Source: Helicobacter sp. MIT 11-5569 (GTDB lineage: Bacteria > Campylobacterota > Campylobacteria > Campylobacterales > Helicobacteraceae). From it: DNA of 64,000 nt. Under the pieces are notes generated by a model that did no database searches, had not been told where the DNA came from, and saw only the letters and a program-made list of their open reading frames with translations. The translations under genes and the position numbers were made by a program. The DNA lies in the NCBI RefSeq assembly GCF_000765695.2, contig NZ_JRPB02000003.1, forward strand, positions 124,001-188,000. Direction: 5' to 3'. Below, piece by piece: positions 36,316 through 44,379 of this stretch. Numbering within the stretch: the first letter of the stretch is position 1; each line of letters begins with the position of its first letter.

Positions 36316-36950
36316 AAATAAATCCCTTTTGCTGTGAAATTTTCTTTAATTGCTTTTTGCATACCTTTAAAGACAAGCAAATCATCATAAAAACAATTTT
36401 CAAAAAAATGCGAGAGAAACTTGCCATCTCCTCCTGTAAAGTGGATTCTCTTATTTTTTGTTGTTGTTTGTAGTGTAAGAATGATGGATTTTAGCATTCC
36501 ATAGCTAATAGCATCTTTTGTATTTTGCGGAAAAGAGTGTAAATCTACAGCTAAATTAATTTCTTGGTCTAAAATTGTAATATTGCTAAACATTTTGCGG
36601 TATTGAGAAATTCCGGGCATTATAAAGCCACCCAAATGGATACCTTGATGCATAACATCTACAGTAAGCGCGCTTCCAGCATCTACAATCACACCATCAT
36701 TAATTGCCATACAAGCTGCGATTCTATCAATGCCCAAACCTTTATAAGTTGTATCAAGATTTAAGTAATCACATAAATCAAAACAACGTTTATGGGAGCG
36801 CAAAAGAGCTTTTGTAGAATCCTTATTGACGCTAATGTAGATGATTATTTCATTAGGGTCTTTTTGAGAGAGCGCGTGTTTATCTTCTTTCCAGATTCTT
36901 CCGCGATAGTAAAAATGTAAAAAACTATTTCCAATATCACAAAGAATCAT
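36312..36950 (-). CDS. coaX: Type III pantothenate kinase
   Basis: First step of coenzyme A synthesis, an ASKHA-fold kinase insensitive to CoA feedback. The chosen ATG 36950 gives 212 residues and has AGGTG upstream; an in-frame GTG at 36959 overlaps the preceding stop. Motifs: CDIGNSFLHF (phosphate 1, near residue 3-12), GIDRIAACMA near 74 and DAGSALTVDVM near 90-100, with HLGGFIMPGI. Shorter than the 250-residue norm, as usual in Helicobacter. Operon with the lipoprotein gene and hisG. Confidence 0.9.
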   Translation of the reverse strand: MILCDIGNSFLHFYYRGRIWKEDKHALSQKDPNEIIIYISVNKDSTKALLRSHKRCFDLCDYLNLDTTYKGLGIDRIAACMAINDGVIVDAGSALTVDVMHQGIHLGGFIMPGISQYRKMFSNITILDQEINLAVDLHSFPQNTKDAISYGMLKSIILTLQTTTKNKRIHFTGGDGKFLSHFFENCFYDDLLVFKGMQKAIKENFTAKGIYL

Positions 36951-36959
36951 TAAAAGCAC

Positions 36960-37982
36960 CTATTGAATATTAAAAAATTTATCGCCAATAAAGATTTTTC
37001 CTGAAGCAGAGAATGTTGGTTCTGTGATTGCTTGAGGTAATTTTTGGATTTTACTTGTTTGCAAGGAATCATCAACTGTAATCATATAACCTTGTGTTTC
37101 AAGAACAACAATATCTTTGCCATGGTTTGTTGCAGAGAAATGTGCAAATGGGAATTTTTTACGGCGAATTTCGTTAAGGTCTTTATCTGTTAAAATAATC
37201 TCTCCTTCATTGGAGAAAATAAAGATTCTATCTTCAAAGAATAAAATATCTTTAATATTAGCATCAAAGGTATTAATAATATTAGGACTAACAGAAATAA
37301 TACGTTTTGGAGTAGCTGAAACCATACGATTTCCGATAGCTTCTAGGTAAATAACATTATTAAAGAATTTATCTCCATTAACAACAATATTTCTTACAAG
37401 ACGCATACTTGCTTTATCTACAATGATGAGTTTGCCATCAAGTGTTGGAATCACAACAATATCACTTAAAAAATAAGGAGAAGCAATCAGTGTGTTGTTT
37501 GCCGGTGCTGGAACATTATCTTGACGATAAACCACTTGCATACGATTTAAATCATAAATTGCGATTGTATTAGTATCAAAAATAATTGCAATTAAATTTT
37601 TATCCATAGAAACACTTACAGGGATACTTTCAAGCGGAATGTTAGTTTCTTTTCTATCGTCTTTATTGATGAGAATGAGTGCTTTACCGCGCTGAACAAT
37701 ATAATATTCTTCTGTTTCATTAAGGTATCTTGAGCCAGCTTTTAGGCGGATATTAGGAATCTCCGCATGTTTTGTGATAAAGCGTCCATTTAAAAGTGTA
37801 GCACCATCACGCACAACAGAACCAATCCAAGATGGAGCAATGCCATCATATTCTATAGACCCTTCAATGCTTTGTTGTTCGGGTTTGAAATAATATTTTG
37901 ACCCACAACCCCCAAAAATCAAAATTCCAATAACACCTAAAAAGGTAATTTTCAGCCATTGTTTTAAAACATTATTTTTCAT
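36960..37982 (-). CDS. Lipoprotein with beta-propeller-like repeats, conserved hypothetical
   Basis: A 340-residue precursor with a signal helix and lipobox IFGGC (Cys26), so a probable lipoprotein. The rest alternates beta strands such as LIIVDKASMRLVRNIVV and IILTDKDLNEIRRKKFP, which look like a PQQ- or YVTN-type propeller. No enzyme motif was found. It resembles in order and appearance the gene I recall as HP0863, next to coaX, TPR protein, dut, greA and lpxB. It overlaps the preceding TPR gene by 11 bases. Function unknown; a BamB-like scaffold is a guess. Confidence 0.72.
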   Translation of the reverse strand: MKNNVLKQWLKITFLGVIGILIFGGCGSKYYFKPEQQSIEGSIEYDGIAPSWIGSVVRDGATLLNGRFITKHAEIPNIRLKAGSRYLNETEEYYIVQRGKALILINKDDRKETNIPLESIPVSVSMDKNLIAIIFDTNTIAIYDLNRMQVVYRQDNVPAPANNTLIASPYFLSDIVVIPTLDGKLIIVDKASMRLVRNIVVNGDKFFNNVIYLEAIGNRMVSATPKRIISVSPNIINTFDANIKDILFFEDRIFIFSNEGEIILTDKDLNEIRRKKFPFAHFSATNHGKDIVVLETQGYMITVDDSLQTSKIQKLPQAITEPTFSASGKIFIGDKFFNIQ

Positions 37983-38562
37983 TATCTATTCCTTTAATAC
38001 TAAGATGTGTAAGTGCATTTGCCAAATCTCTAATCGGAGAGTCGTTTTTGATTTTTACTAGAATTTCTCTAGCTTTTTGCGAGTTTCCTGCTTGAATCTC
38101 TAAAAGTGCAGCTTGCAAATATCCAAAATCACCAGAATTTTTAGAATTTAGCGTATTTATATCTTTGCTAAGCGAAGCATTTTGTGTCTTTGCAAATTGC
38201 GCAATAATAGAGTCTTTTGAAGATTCTAAAGTCTTTAACACAGCAGCGTCATTGGTTTTTAGCGCATTTTGAAAAAGATATAAATCATAAAGCCTGCTTT
38301 TGGAATCCTTTAATGTAGCAAGCGCACTTTCATCACCCTTTAATGCTTTTTCATAGGATTGCGCTAATGCTTGTTGTTGCTTTTCTTGATAATATGTATT
38401 ACCTGCATAGCCAACGCTTGCAACAACAATAATCCCAAGCAATGTAAAAATAGCAGTTTTGTAACGCCTAAACCAACTCTCAAAGCGTAATAAGCCCTCA
38501 AGCATTTTCTCGTCATTATTCATTTCTTCTTTGATGTAATCTACATTTTGTTTTAAGCTCAA
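37972..38562 (-). CDS. Membrane-anchored TPR-like (YfgM-type) protein
   Basis: A 196-residue protein with a cytoplasmic stretch, one membrane helix (about 36-54, TAIFTLLGIIVVASVGYAG) and a periplasmic helical part with repeated alanine/lysine/serine helices like tetratricopeptide repeats (KALKGDESALATLKDSKSR, LKTNDAAVLKTLES). The topology is that of YfgM. The start is a TTG at 38562 with AAGGAG 6 bases upstream. It sits between dut and the propeller lipoprotein and may partner the latter, as YfgM-BamB neighbours do in E. coli; that is inference. Confidence 0.72.
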   Translation of the reverse strand: MSLKQNVDYIKEEMNNDEKMLEGLLRFESWFRRYKTAIFTLLGIIVVASVGYAGNTYYQEKQQQALAQSYEKALKGDESALATLKDSKSRLYDLYLFQNALKTNDAAVLKTLESSKDSIIAQFAKTQNASLSKDINTLNSKNSGDFGYLQAALLEIQAGNSQKAREILVKIKNDSPIRDLANALTHLSIKGIDNEK

Positions 38563-38574
38563 ATTCTTCTCCTT

Positions 38575-39009
38575 TTATTGTTTGCCTGTGCTACCAAATC
38601 CACCTTCACCGCGTTTTGTGGTATCTAAAACTTCTACGACTTCAAATATAGCTTTTTCAATCGGACATAACACAGCTTGTGCGATTCTATCACCAATATT
38701 GATTGTAAAATCTTCTTTGCTATGATTGATTAAAAGCACTTTAATTTCTCCGCGATAATCTGCATCAATTGTGCCCGGAGTATTCAAAGCAGAGATTCCA
38801 TGTTTTAGGGCTAATCCACTTCTAGGACGCACTTGAATTTCATATTTATCGCTAAAGCTAAAGCTAAGTCCTGTTGAAACAAGCGTAAAACTCCCTGCCT
38901 TTAACACCAAATTTTCACTTGCGCATAAATCAAATCCCGAAGAACCACTTGTTTGGTATTTAGGGAGTGTTGCATTGGAGTTTAGAAGTTTGATTTTAAG
39001 TGTTGCCAT
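38575..39009 (-). CDS. dut: Deoxyuridine 5'-triphosphate nucleotidohydrolase
   Basis: Cleaves dUTP to dUMP, preventing uracil incorporation. The 144-residue homotrimeric type has all five motifs: SSGFDLCA (about 23-30), PRSGLA near 62, GTIDADYRGEIKVLLIN near 79-95, GDRIAQAVL near 103 and the C-terminal RGEGGFGSTG near 132. Standard length. 26 bases after greA in the same orientation. Confidence 0.97.
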   Translation of the reverse strand: MATLKIKLLNSNATLPKYQTSGSSGFDLCASENLVLKAGSFTLVSTGLSFSFSDKYEIQVRPRSGLALKHGISALNTPGTIDADYRGEIKVLLINHSKEDFTINIGDRIAQAVLCPIEKAIFEVVEVLDTTKRGEGGFGSTGKQ

Positions 39010-39035
39010 TACTTTTTCCTTAAACTACACCTAAC

Positions 39036-39515
39036 TTAAAATTCAATAGGTTTGTAAGTGATGTCTAAAATCTCATAATCTGCACGCCCTTTAGGTAAAG
39101 TTATACTCACTTCATCGCCTACAATTTTACCAAGAAGTTGTTTTGCAAGGGGAGAATGATAAGAGATTAAGCCTTTATCAGGATTGCTTTCTGTCGCTCC
39201 AACAATGGTGTAGGTGTAGCTTTCTTCTGTATCCATATCTTCTAGTGTGATTGTAGAGCCAAAACTTACTTTGTCATGCGAAAGTGTTGTAGGGTCAATT
39301 ACGCGCGCTTCTGCAACAAGTTGTGTAAGCTCATTAATGCGCGCATCTAAAAAGAGCTGCCGCTCTCTTGCAGCGTGATATTCTGCATTTTCTTTTAAGT
39401 CTCCATGCTCTCTTGCAGTATCAATCTCAATAATATTTTTTGGGCGTTCGACTTCTTTTAGATTCTTTAATTCAGTGATTAGCTTATTATAGCCATATTC
39501 TGTCATAGGCTCCAC
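39036..39515 (-). CDS. greA: Transcription elongation factor GreA
   Basis: Rescues stalled RNA polymerase by stimulating transcript cleavage. The 159-residue protein has the N-terminal coiled coil with acidic tip (IDTAREHGDLKENAEYHAARERQ, about 26-48) and the C-terminal globular domain (GLISYHSPLAKQLLGKIVGDEVSITLPKG). The start is probably GTG 39515, preceded by AAGGA at suitable distance; an ATG at 39506 is possible. Confidence 0.95.
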   Translation of the reverse strand: MEPMTEYGYNKLITELKNLKEVERPKNIIEIDTAREHGDLKENAEYHAARERQLFLDARINELTQLVAEARVIDPTTLSHDKVSFGSTITLEDMDTEESYTYTIVGATESNPDKGLISYHSPLAKQLLGKIVGDEVSITLPKGRADYEILDITYKPIEF

Positions 39516-39575
39516 AAAGATTCCTTAAAAATAAAATAATTTGAAATAGTAGGGCAAAGAGAGTTAAAAAGCCCT

Positions 39576-40721
39576 TTATTTTTGTAAATTTTTTATTAAA
39601 TTTTCTAAATTTTGCGCACAAGTTTTTGCGCTGCCTTGTTGTAAGTATTCTACAAGTTTAGTTTTTCCCTCAAAAAAGCGTGTATAATCGTAATTTTCAT
39701 AAGCTTTTAGTAAATTTTGTGGTGTTACTAAATTTTGCAAAAACTCTGGGTGAATAGGCGGAATTTTTGGATTTGGATTGTTTTTTGGTGTTTTGTAGAG
39801 GGAAAATTCTAGGAAAATATTAGCTAATCCTATAAAATTAAGTTTCACTAGAGATTTTGCGATGTAATAATCAAGCATTCTTGTTTTGTAAGCCAAAATT
39901 GTTGGAATCCCTAAAAGTGTAGATTCTAAAGTTGCTGTTCCGCTACAAACAAAGGCAAAAGAGCAATCTTTTAAGCCACTATATGTATCAAATACCATTT
40001 CAAAGTCGCTAAAATCTCCATAAATTGCGTTTAAATTTTTGTTTTCAAAAGATTTTGGCGCGATTAAAATCGGAATCTTTCCATTTTCTTTAAGTATTTT
40101 TGCAAGGGATTGAAAAATAGGAAAAAGTGCTTGGATTTCCGCTTTTCTTGAACCGGGCATAAATGCAATTTTTCTGGAATCTTGATAAGCGTTTAAAGAG
40201 TAGGGAATAGCATCTAATAAAGGGTGTCCGACATAACAAATGGGCGTATTTTTTGGATAGAATCCACACTCAAAAGGTAAAATCCCCCAAAGCGTATCGC
40301 AGATTGTGCTTAACACTTTAGCGCGATAAGCTTTCCATGCCCAAACTTGTGGCAAGATATAATAAACAATATAAGGTGGCGTGTTAGAATGATTTTGACA
40401 AATTTTGCGAATATTTTTAATAAGGGGAATATTAAAAGAAGAAGAATCCATAAAAAGTGCAATATCGCAAGTGCTAGCAAGTTTTGCAAGATTTTTTTTG
40501 ACGGCAAAGAATTTTGGCAGTAATTTTAAGATTCCGCTAAATCCCATAACGCGAAATATTGTAGGATTATAAGTGCTTGTATAGTTTTTAAGCACTTTAG
40601 TATCAAAGATTCCACAAAGACTAAAAGGAATCTTTTTTTCTTCAAAGGCTTCTATAAGCCTAGCAAGATGCAGGTTTGCAGAATATTCCAAAGCAGAGAC
40701 AAAAATTTTTATCGGTTTCAA
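39576..40721 (-). CDS. lpxB: Lipid-A-disaccharide synthase
   Basis: Peripheral membrane glycosyltransferase that joins UDP-diacylglucosamine and lipid X in lipid A synthesis. The 381-residue protein shows FVSALEYSANLHLARL (family GExSGD region, here altered to ALEYSA), GFSGILKLLPKFF near 80, VYYILPQVWAWKAYR (about 123-137), LPFECGFY near 149, LLPGSRKAEIQALFP and ATLESTLLGIPTILAYK near 258-275. Start is TTG 40721 overlapping the preceding TGA (TTGA). Eight T's (A8 on the coding strand) near 40492-40499 are noted but probably only base composition. Confidence 0.92.
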   Translation of the reverse strand: MKPIKIFVSALEYSANLHLARLIEAFEEKKIPFSLCGIFDTKVLKNYTSTYNPTIFRVMGFSGILKLLPKFFAVKKNLAKLASTCDIALFMDSSSFNIPLIKNIRKICQNHSNTPPYIVYYILPQVWAWKAYRAKVLSTICDTLWGILPFECGFYPKNTPICYVGHPLLDAIPYSLNAYQDSRKIAFMPGSRKAEIQALFPIFQSLAKILKENGKIPILIAPKSFENKNLNAIYGDFSDFEMVFDTYSGLKDCSFAFVCSGTATLESTLLGIPTILAYKTRMLDYYIAKSLVKLNFIGLANIFLEFSLYKTPKNNPNPKIPPIHPEFLQNLVTPQNLLKAYENYDYTRFFEGKTKLVEYLQQGSAKTCAQNLENLIKNLQK

Positions 40722-41386
40722 GGTGTATCGTTATCTGTGGGTTGTGTTGTATTTGATTCTGTGGAATCTTCAGAAATTTCAAGATTCTCTTCTGTGGGAT
40801 TTTGTGCGCTTTGAAAGAAATCACGCATTTCAATTTGAAGCTTTGCAAGTTCTGAATCTAATGTTTTGATTTTGGATTCCACATTGATTAGTATATTAAA
40901 CAATGCAGTAGCACTTTCTAAAGAAACATAGCCCTTTGCTGGATTTGCAAGTAAGCGTTGGTGTTTTTGGTAAGAAACTTCAAGCTTTTGTAAGGGTTTT
41001 GGAGTAGCATTTGGAATCTTAGAAAGAAGAGTTTGTATGCCTTTTAGGGTATCTTGTAGATTTTCGCATTGCGCATAAAGATGTGTGGAATCTTTTTCTA
41101 AAGTAAAATCTTGCATTGTGTGATTTTGCGAAGATTCTAAAGTCTTGTTGCTTTCTAATAAAGCTTTGTTTTTGGCTTCTAGCTCCTTATTTTCTGCAAG
41201 CAAAAGTGCATTTTTGGCAGAAGTTGTATTAAAGGATTCTATTAAGGCTTCTTTGTCTTTTTTAAGCGCACTAAATTCTTCATTAAAATTTTTTCTCGCG
41301 TCTTCAAAAATCGCATAAATTTGCCACGATTCTTTGATAGTATCAAGTTTTTTGGTGAGTTCTTTTAAAGCGTTCAAGTCTTGCAT
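40718..41386 (-). CDS. Coiled-coil protein, conserved hypothetical
   Basis: A 222-residue cytoplasmic protein, largely helical with heptad-like leucines between about 30 and 100 (LIESFNTTSAKNALLLAENKELEAKNKALL) and again near 155-190. Acidic, threonine-rich C-terminal tail. No enzymatic motif or membrane segment. It is coupled to the Nudix gene before it (one-base overlap) and lpxB after it. I cannot assign a function; position next to lpxB suggests conserved synteny rather than a lipid A role. Confidence 0.65.
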   Translation of the reverse strand: MQDLNALKELTKKLDTIKESWQIYAIFEDARKNFNEEFSALKKDKEALIESFNTTSAKNALLLAENKELEAKNKALLESNKTLESSQNHTMQDFTLEKDSTHLYAQCENLQDTLKGIQTLLSKIPNATPKPLQKLEVSYQKHQRLLANPAKGYVSLESATALFNILINVESKIKTLDSELAKLQIEMRDFFQSAQNPTEENLEISEDSTESNTTQPTDNDTP

Positions 41387-41985
41387 TATGGATAATTCCT
41401 AAAATACCAAAGAAATGCAAACATAATTCCTGAAGTTTTCGGATAGGAAGAATCTAAAATAAAATTATAGGCTTCTTCTTTTGGGATAAAGATTGTTTCA
41501 ATATTTTCATCATCGACACCACCGCCTAAGTTTTGGCGGTAAGTTTCATCAAGAGCAGCGAAAAATAGTGTTTGTTTGCTTCCTGCAAATCCCACAGAGC
41601 TATAAAATTCTGTAATTTTTATGAGATTTTGCAAAGGGACATTATAGCCGCATTCTTCTAAAATCTCTTCTTGCATAATTACATTAAGCGGTTTATCTTT
41701 GTCTGTGATTCCTGCACATAATTCAAAAGTGTAACCAATTTCAGTTTTTAAATGCCCTATATCGCGATTCTTTTCTTTTAAAAATACAGCAGGGCGAAAT
41801 TGTTTGACAACAACAAAAGCGTTTTTTTGTGTGTGGTAGAGTAATGCTGCAACACTATCATGTGCTTCTATAATATCCCAGCTACGTTCTTTTCCATTTT
41901 CATTAAAAAGCATTCTTTTGGATTTTATGTATTTAGAATCCTCACACGCACAAAAGCGAATATTTGAAATATTTTTAGGTTGCAT
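41386..41985 (-). CDS. Nudix hydrolase of the UDP-sugar diphosphatase (NUDT14-like) type
   Basis: A 199-residue Nudix protein. The box reads G-x5-K-x7-EEILEECGY (about residues 92-116): the catalytic core EExxEE is kept while the canonical R and first E are replaced. The context ELCAGITD...EECGYNV followed by EFYSSVGFAGSKQTLFFA closely resembles human NUDT14 and its bacterial relatives, which hydrolyse UDP-glucose or ADP-ribose. It lies between the csd3-type peptidase and the coiled-coil gene with single-base overlaps. Substrate not determined by the sequence. Confidence 0.8.
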   Translation of the reverse strand: MQPKNISNIRFCACEDSKYIKSKRMLFNENGKERSWDIIEAHDSVAALLYHTQKNAFVVVKQFRPAVFLKEKNRDIGHLKTEIGYTFELCAGITDKDKPLNVIMQEEILEECGYNVPLQNLIKITEFYSSVGFAGSKQTLFFAALDETYRQNLGGGVDDENIETIFIPKEEAYNFILDSSYPKTSGIMFAFLWYFRNYP

Positions 41986-43223
41986 TAGTTAAAGTTCTTA
42001 TCATCTTGACTTAGATAAACGATATAGCCATCTTTGATACGTTTAAAAGGCGTGTTTTGGAATTTATCTTCTGAAAGAGCTATATTGAGTGCTTTTTTAT
42101 AATTTTTGGCATTTGCTAAGAAAGTTTCTTTTTCCTTACCTTGTAATTTTGAATGCGTGATTTTTAAATGTTTGATAGGATTAACAGCATTGCCATTTCT
42201 ATATAAACCAAAATGCAAGTGTGGTCCTGTGCTAAGTCCTGTGCTACCCACTGTTCCGATTCTTTTACCTTGTTTGACGCGAGTGCCCATTCGGATTCCG
42301 CGCTCAATCTTTTGCATATGCGCATAAAGCGTTCTGTATCCATTATTGTGTTGGATAATCACAGTTCTGCCATATCCTCCTTTTGTTCCAGCAAAAATTA
42401 CTTTTCCATCACCTGAAGCGCGGATTGGCGTATGTCTAGGTGCTGCATAATCTGTGCCTAAATGCGGGCGTTTGTAGCCTAAAATAGGGTGTTTTCTTCC
42501 CATTGAAAAATGCGAGGAGATTCTTTTGTATTGCAGAGGCACAGTGAGGAGATATTTGGTTAAATTATTTCCTTGTAAGTCGTAGAAATGTCCATCGTCA
42601 TGGCGGATTACATAGCGATTTTTGTTATTGATTTTAAGGGTTGATGCTTTGATATTAGGCGAACCAAAATTTTTGCCTAAGCGATATTTGCGCTCATAAA
42701 TCACCGCGAGTTGGTCTCCTTTGCGCACTTCTTTACGAAAATTAACATTGCCTTTATGAGCTTGGATAAAATCACTTGCTAAAAAACTATCTCCTGTTAG
42801 ATTAACAATATCATTATATAAGGAATTATCCACTGATAAAGAAATCGTGTGTTCTTTGGAGAAATACACAACCGGAATCGCACGCATTCCATAGCTATCA
42901 CCTTGTTTAAAAACATGAAGTTGTGAATTTTCATTAATAGGAATTAGAGCTTGAAGCAGTGTAGAATCGTCATATAATGTATAATAAGTGCTTCCGCTAA
43001 TAATTTCATCAGCAAGTTCTTTGTCTTCTGGAGCAAGGTCATAATAGGTTTTTAAAGGAATCGCATTTTTTTCAAAAAAAGTGAGTAGAGTTTGCCCTTG
43101 TTCCCATTTTGCCTCTTGGATTGTTGCCGCGTGTGAAAATACCCCAAAAGTCCCAAAAACAAGCCAAAACTTAAGTGTGTTTCTAAAAATTTTTATGGGT
43201 TTGATTTGTTTTATAATACGCAT
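41985..43223 (-). CDS. csd3: M23 peptidoglycan endopeptidase/carboxypeptidase, Csd3 (HdpA/Pgp3) type
   Basis: Periplasmic LytM-type metallopeptidase that trims peptide crosslinks and sets helical cell shape in H. pylori and C. jejuni. The 412-residue precursor has an N-terminal membrane/signal segment (about 15-32), two N-terminal regulatory domains and a C-terminal M23 domain: HLGTDYAAP (zinc His and Asp near 255-259), RTLYAHMQK near 299 and GPHLHFGLY near 334 with HLH. All catalytic residues are present. It heads the long minus-strand run and has its own TATAAT box. Confidence 0.88.
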   Translation of the reverse strand: MRIIKQIKPIKIFRNTLKFWLVFGTFGVFSHAATIQEAKWEQGQTLLTFFEKNAIPLKTYYDLAPEDKELADEIISGSTYYTLYDDSTLLQALIPINENSQLHVFKQGDSYGMRAIPVVYFSKEHTISLSVDNSLYNDIVNLTGDSFLASDFIQAHKGNVNFRKEVRKGDQLAVIYERKYRLGKNFGSPNIKASTLKINNKNRYVIRHDDGHFYDLQGNNLTKYLLTVPLQYKRISSHFSMGRKHPILGYKRPHLGTDYAAPRHTPIRASGDGKVIFAGTKGGYGRTVIIQHNNGYRTLYAHMQKIERGIRMGTRVKQGKRIGTVGSTGLSTGPHLHFGLYRNGNAVNPIKHLKITHSKLQGKEKETFLANAKNYKKALNIALSEDKFQNTPFKRIKDGYIVYLSQDDKNFN

Positions 43224-43267
43224 AATAATCCTTTAAAATAACCTAGATTTTTAAAATTGAATTAAGA

Positions 43268-43273
43268 ATTATA
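43268..43273 (-). promoter_or_regulatory. -10 box TATAAT for the csd3 run
   Basis: GTTATAATTC on the minus strand, 45 bases before the csd3 ATG, in the divergent region with the small membrane protein gene. Confidence 0.5.
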
Positions 43274-43342
43274 ACACAAAATCCGCAATTTAGGGCAATA
43301 AAATTAAAAAATGCTTTAAAATTTATCATTTTAAAATTTTGC

Positions 43343-43348
43343 TATAAT
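43343..43348 (+). promoter_or_regulatory. -10 box TATAAT for the 64-residue membrane protein gene
   Basis: GCTATAATCT lies 40 bases before the ATG at 43388, with TTAGGAG as ribosome-binding site between. Confidence 0.6.
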
Positions 43349-43387
43349 CTTAATATTGATTTCACAATATAAAGCTTAGGAGCATAA

Positions 43388-43582
43388 ATGAAAGATTGGT
43401 TTGTGCCTTCAATTGGGTTTGGATTATTTGTTTATTTTATGCTTTTTGTAATTTTATATGCCATTAAAATTGGTGGTCCAAATGTTCCATTGCATAGTGA
43501 AACACAGAATATTGCGCCAGCAAAAAACGAAACAGAGAAATTTTTACAAGATGTTTCAAAAAGTGTGCGTGAATCATTTTAG
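43388..43582 (+). CDS. Small single-helix membrane protein, hypothetical
   Basis: A 64-residue protein with one strong membrane helix at about 9-27 (GFGLFVYFMLFVILYAIKI) and a polar tail carrying ETQNIAPAKNETEKFLQ. A good ribosome-binding site (AGGAG) and its own TATAAT box make it a real gene. I do not recognise the family. Its position just before flgM is the only hint of a role. Confidence 0.7.
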   Translation: MKDWFVPSIGFGLFVYFMLFVILYAIKIGGPNVPLHSETQNIAPAKNETEKFLQDVSKSVRESF

Positions 43583-43596
43583 TTTTTTAAAATTTA

Positions 43597-43604
43597 GCCG
43601 ATAT
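43597..43604 (+). promoter_or_regulatory. Sigma28 (FliA)-type -10 element upstream of flgM
   Basis: GCCGATAT, matching the FliA -10 element, lies 31 bases before the flgM ATG. The -35 region (TTTAG near 43578-43582) is a poor match to TAAA. Autoregulation of flgM by FliA is the usual pattern in the family. Confidence 0.55.
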
Positions 43605-43634
43605 AGCTATAAGATTTCATAAAAAGGAGTGAAA

Positions 43635-43874
43635 ATGATTAATCATTTGATGAATAATGCAACTTTCTCAACTGCTATTAATCAAGCGAACAACAAAAAT
43701 ACTTCGCAAGTTAATGCAAAAAATGAAACCATTGATGATAAGCAAAAAACAAAAGAAAATGTAAAAACTTCAGAATCTAAAGTGGATACAATCAAAGATG
43801 CAATCAAAAATGGAACATATAAAATTGATTTAAGGGGGAGTGCAGAAAAATTGGCACAAGAATTGCTTAGATAG
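43635..43874 (+). CDS. flgM: Anti-sigma28 factor FlgM
   Basis: Binds and holds FliA until the hook is complete. ATG 43635 has AAGGAGTGAAA before it, ruling out the GTG at 43629 that overlaps the ribosome-binding site. The 79-residue protein has a polar, lysine- and asparagine-rich disordered N-terminal half and the conserved C-terminal FliA-binding helices SKVDTIKDAIKNGTYKIDLRGSAEKLAQELL. A sigma54 promoter lies inside the last codons, serving the next genes. Confidence 0.9.
   Translation: MINHLMNNATFSTAINQANNKNTSQVNAKNETIDDKQKTKENVKTSESKVDTIKDAIKNGTYKIDLRGSAEKLAQELLR
43852..43867 (+). promoter_or_regulatory. Sigma54 promoter inside the 3' end of flgM
   Basis: TGGCACAAGAATTGCT matches the sigma54 consensus (TGGCAC-N5-TTGC) in every key position, with the GG and GC ten bases apart (43853-54 and 43865-66). 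It lies inside the LAQELL codons of flgM. The start site would fall near 43878, 24 bases before the flgN-like ATG, so it drives the flgN-flgK pair as RpoN/FlgR-controlled middle genes. Confidence 0.8.
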
Positions 43875-43901
43875 AGATAACTTATTTCAAGGAGTTATCT
43901 T

Positions 43902-44369
43902 ATGTCTTTGCAGTTTTTACAAGATGCATTAGAGGATGTTAAAGCTCTAATTGCAATCACTGAACAAGATATTGCTGATATTAAGGTTGCGAATAATGAC
44001 GCAATCTTTGCAAGGATTCCGCAAAAAGAAGAGCTAACCGCATCATTTATCCGCAAAAAAGAAGCGTATGCTAAAGAAGTAGAAGAACGCTTGTGTGCAG
44101 AGTTTCCAAATGCTACATTAGAAGATTTGACTTATGAAGACAAGCAGCGTTTGTTGGGTGAGGGTGCTAGCCAATACACAGCAGAATTGCATGATAGTTT
44201 AAGTGTGTTAAAAGATTTAAATTTGCGTCTTGGCAAAATGTCTTTAGCTGTTTCTGAATTTTACAGCTCACTTTTAAGCAAAATCGTTCCTGTTGAAGAC
44301 CGCGGATATAAAAAACAATCCCAAAAACAATCACTAGGTAACGCATCATTTCTACAAACAGAAATTTAA
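43902..44369 (+). CDS. FlgN-like export chaperone for FlgK
   Basis: A 155-residue helical protein with DVKALIAITEQDIADIK near 13 and ELHDSLSVLKDLNLRLGKMSLAVSEFYSSLLSK near 97-130, arranged as in FlgN-type chaperones of hook-associated proteins. No sequence motif is decisive, so the name rests on position immediately before flgK (10-base gap) and after flgM. Ribosome-binding site CAAGGAGTTATCTT. Read from the sigma54 promoter in flgM. Confidence 0.78.
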   Translation: MSLQFLQDALEDVKALIAITEQDIADIKVANNDAIFARIPQKEELTASFIRKKEAYAKEVEERLCAEFPNATLEDLTYEDKQRLLGEGASQYTAELHDSLSVLKDLNLRLGKMSLAVSEFYSSLLSKIVPVEDRGYKKQSQKQSLGNASFLQTEI

Positions 44370-44379
44370 GGAGTAGATA

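Noticed and set aside
40492-40499. Eight-T run inside lpxB (and another in the gene at 23222 near 23586-23593) as possible phase-variation tracts
   Set aside because: Runs of seven or eight A/T are frequent in this AT-rich sequence, encode lysine-rich stretches here, and no alternative frame continuation resembles a switch; only the 11-G tract is exceptional.
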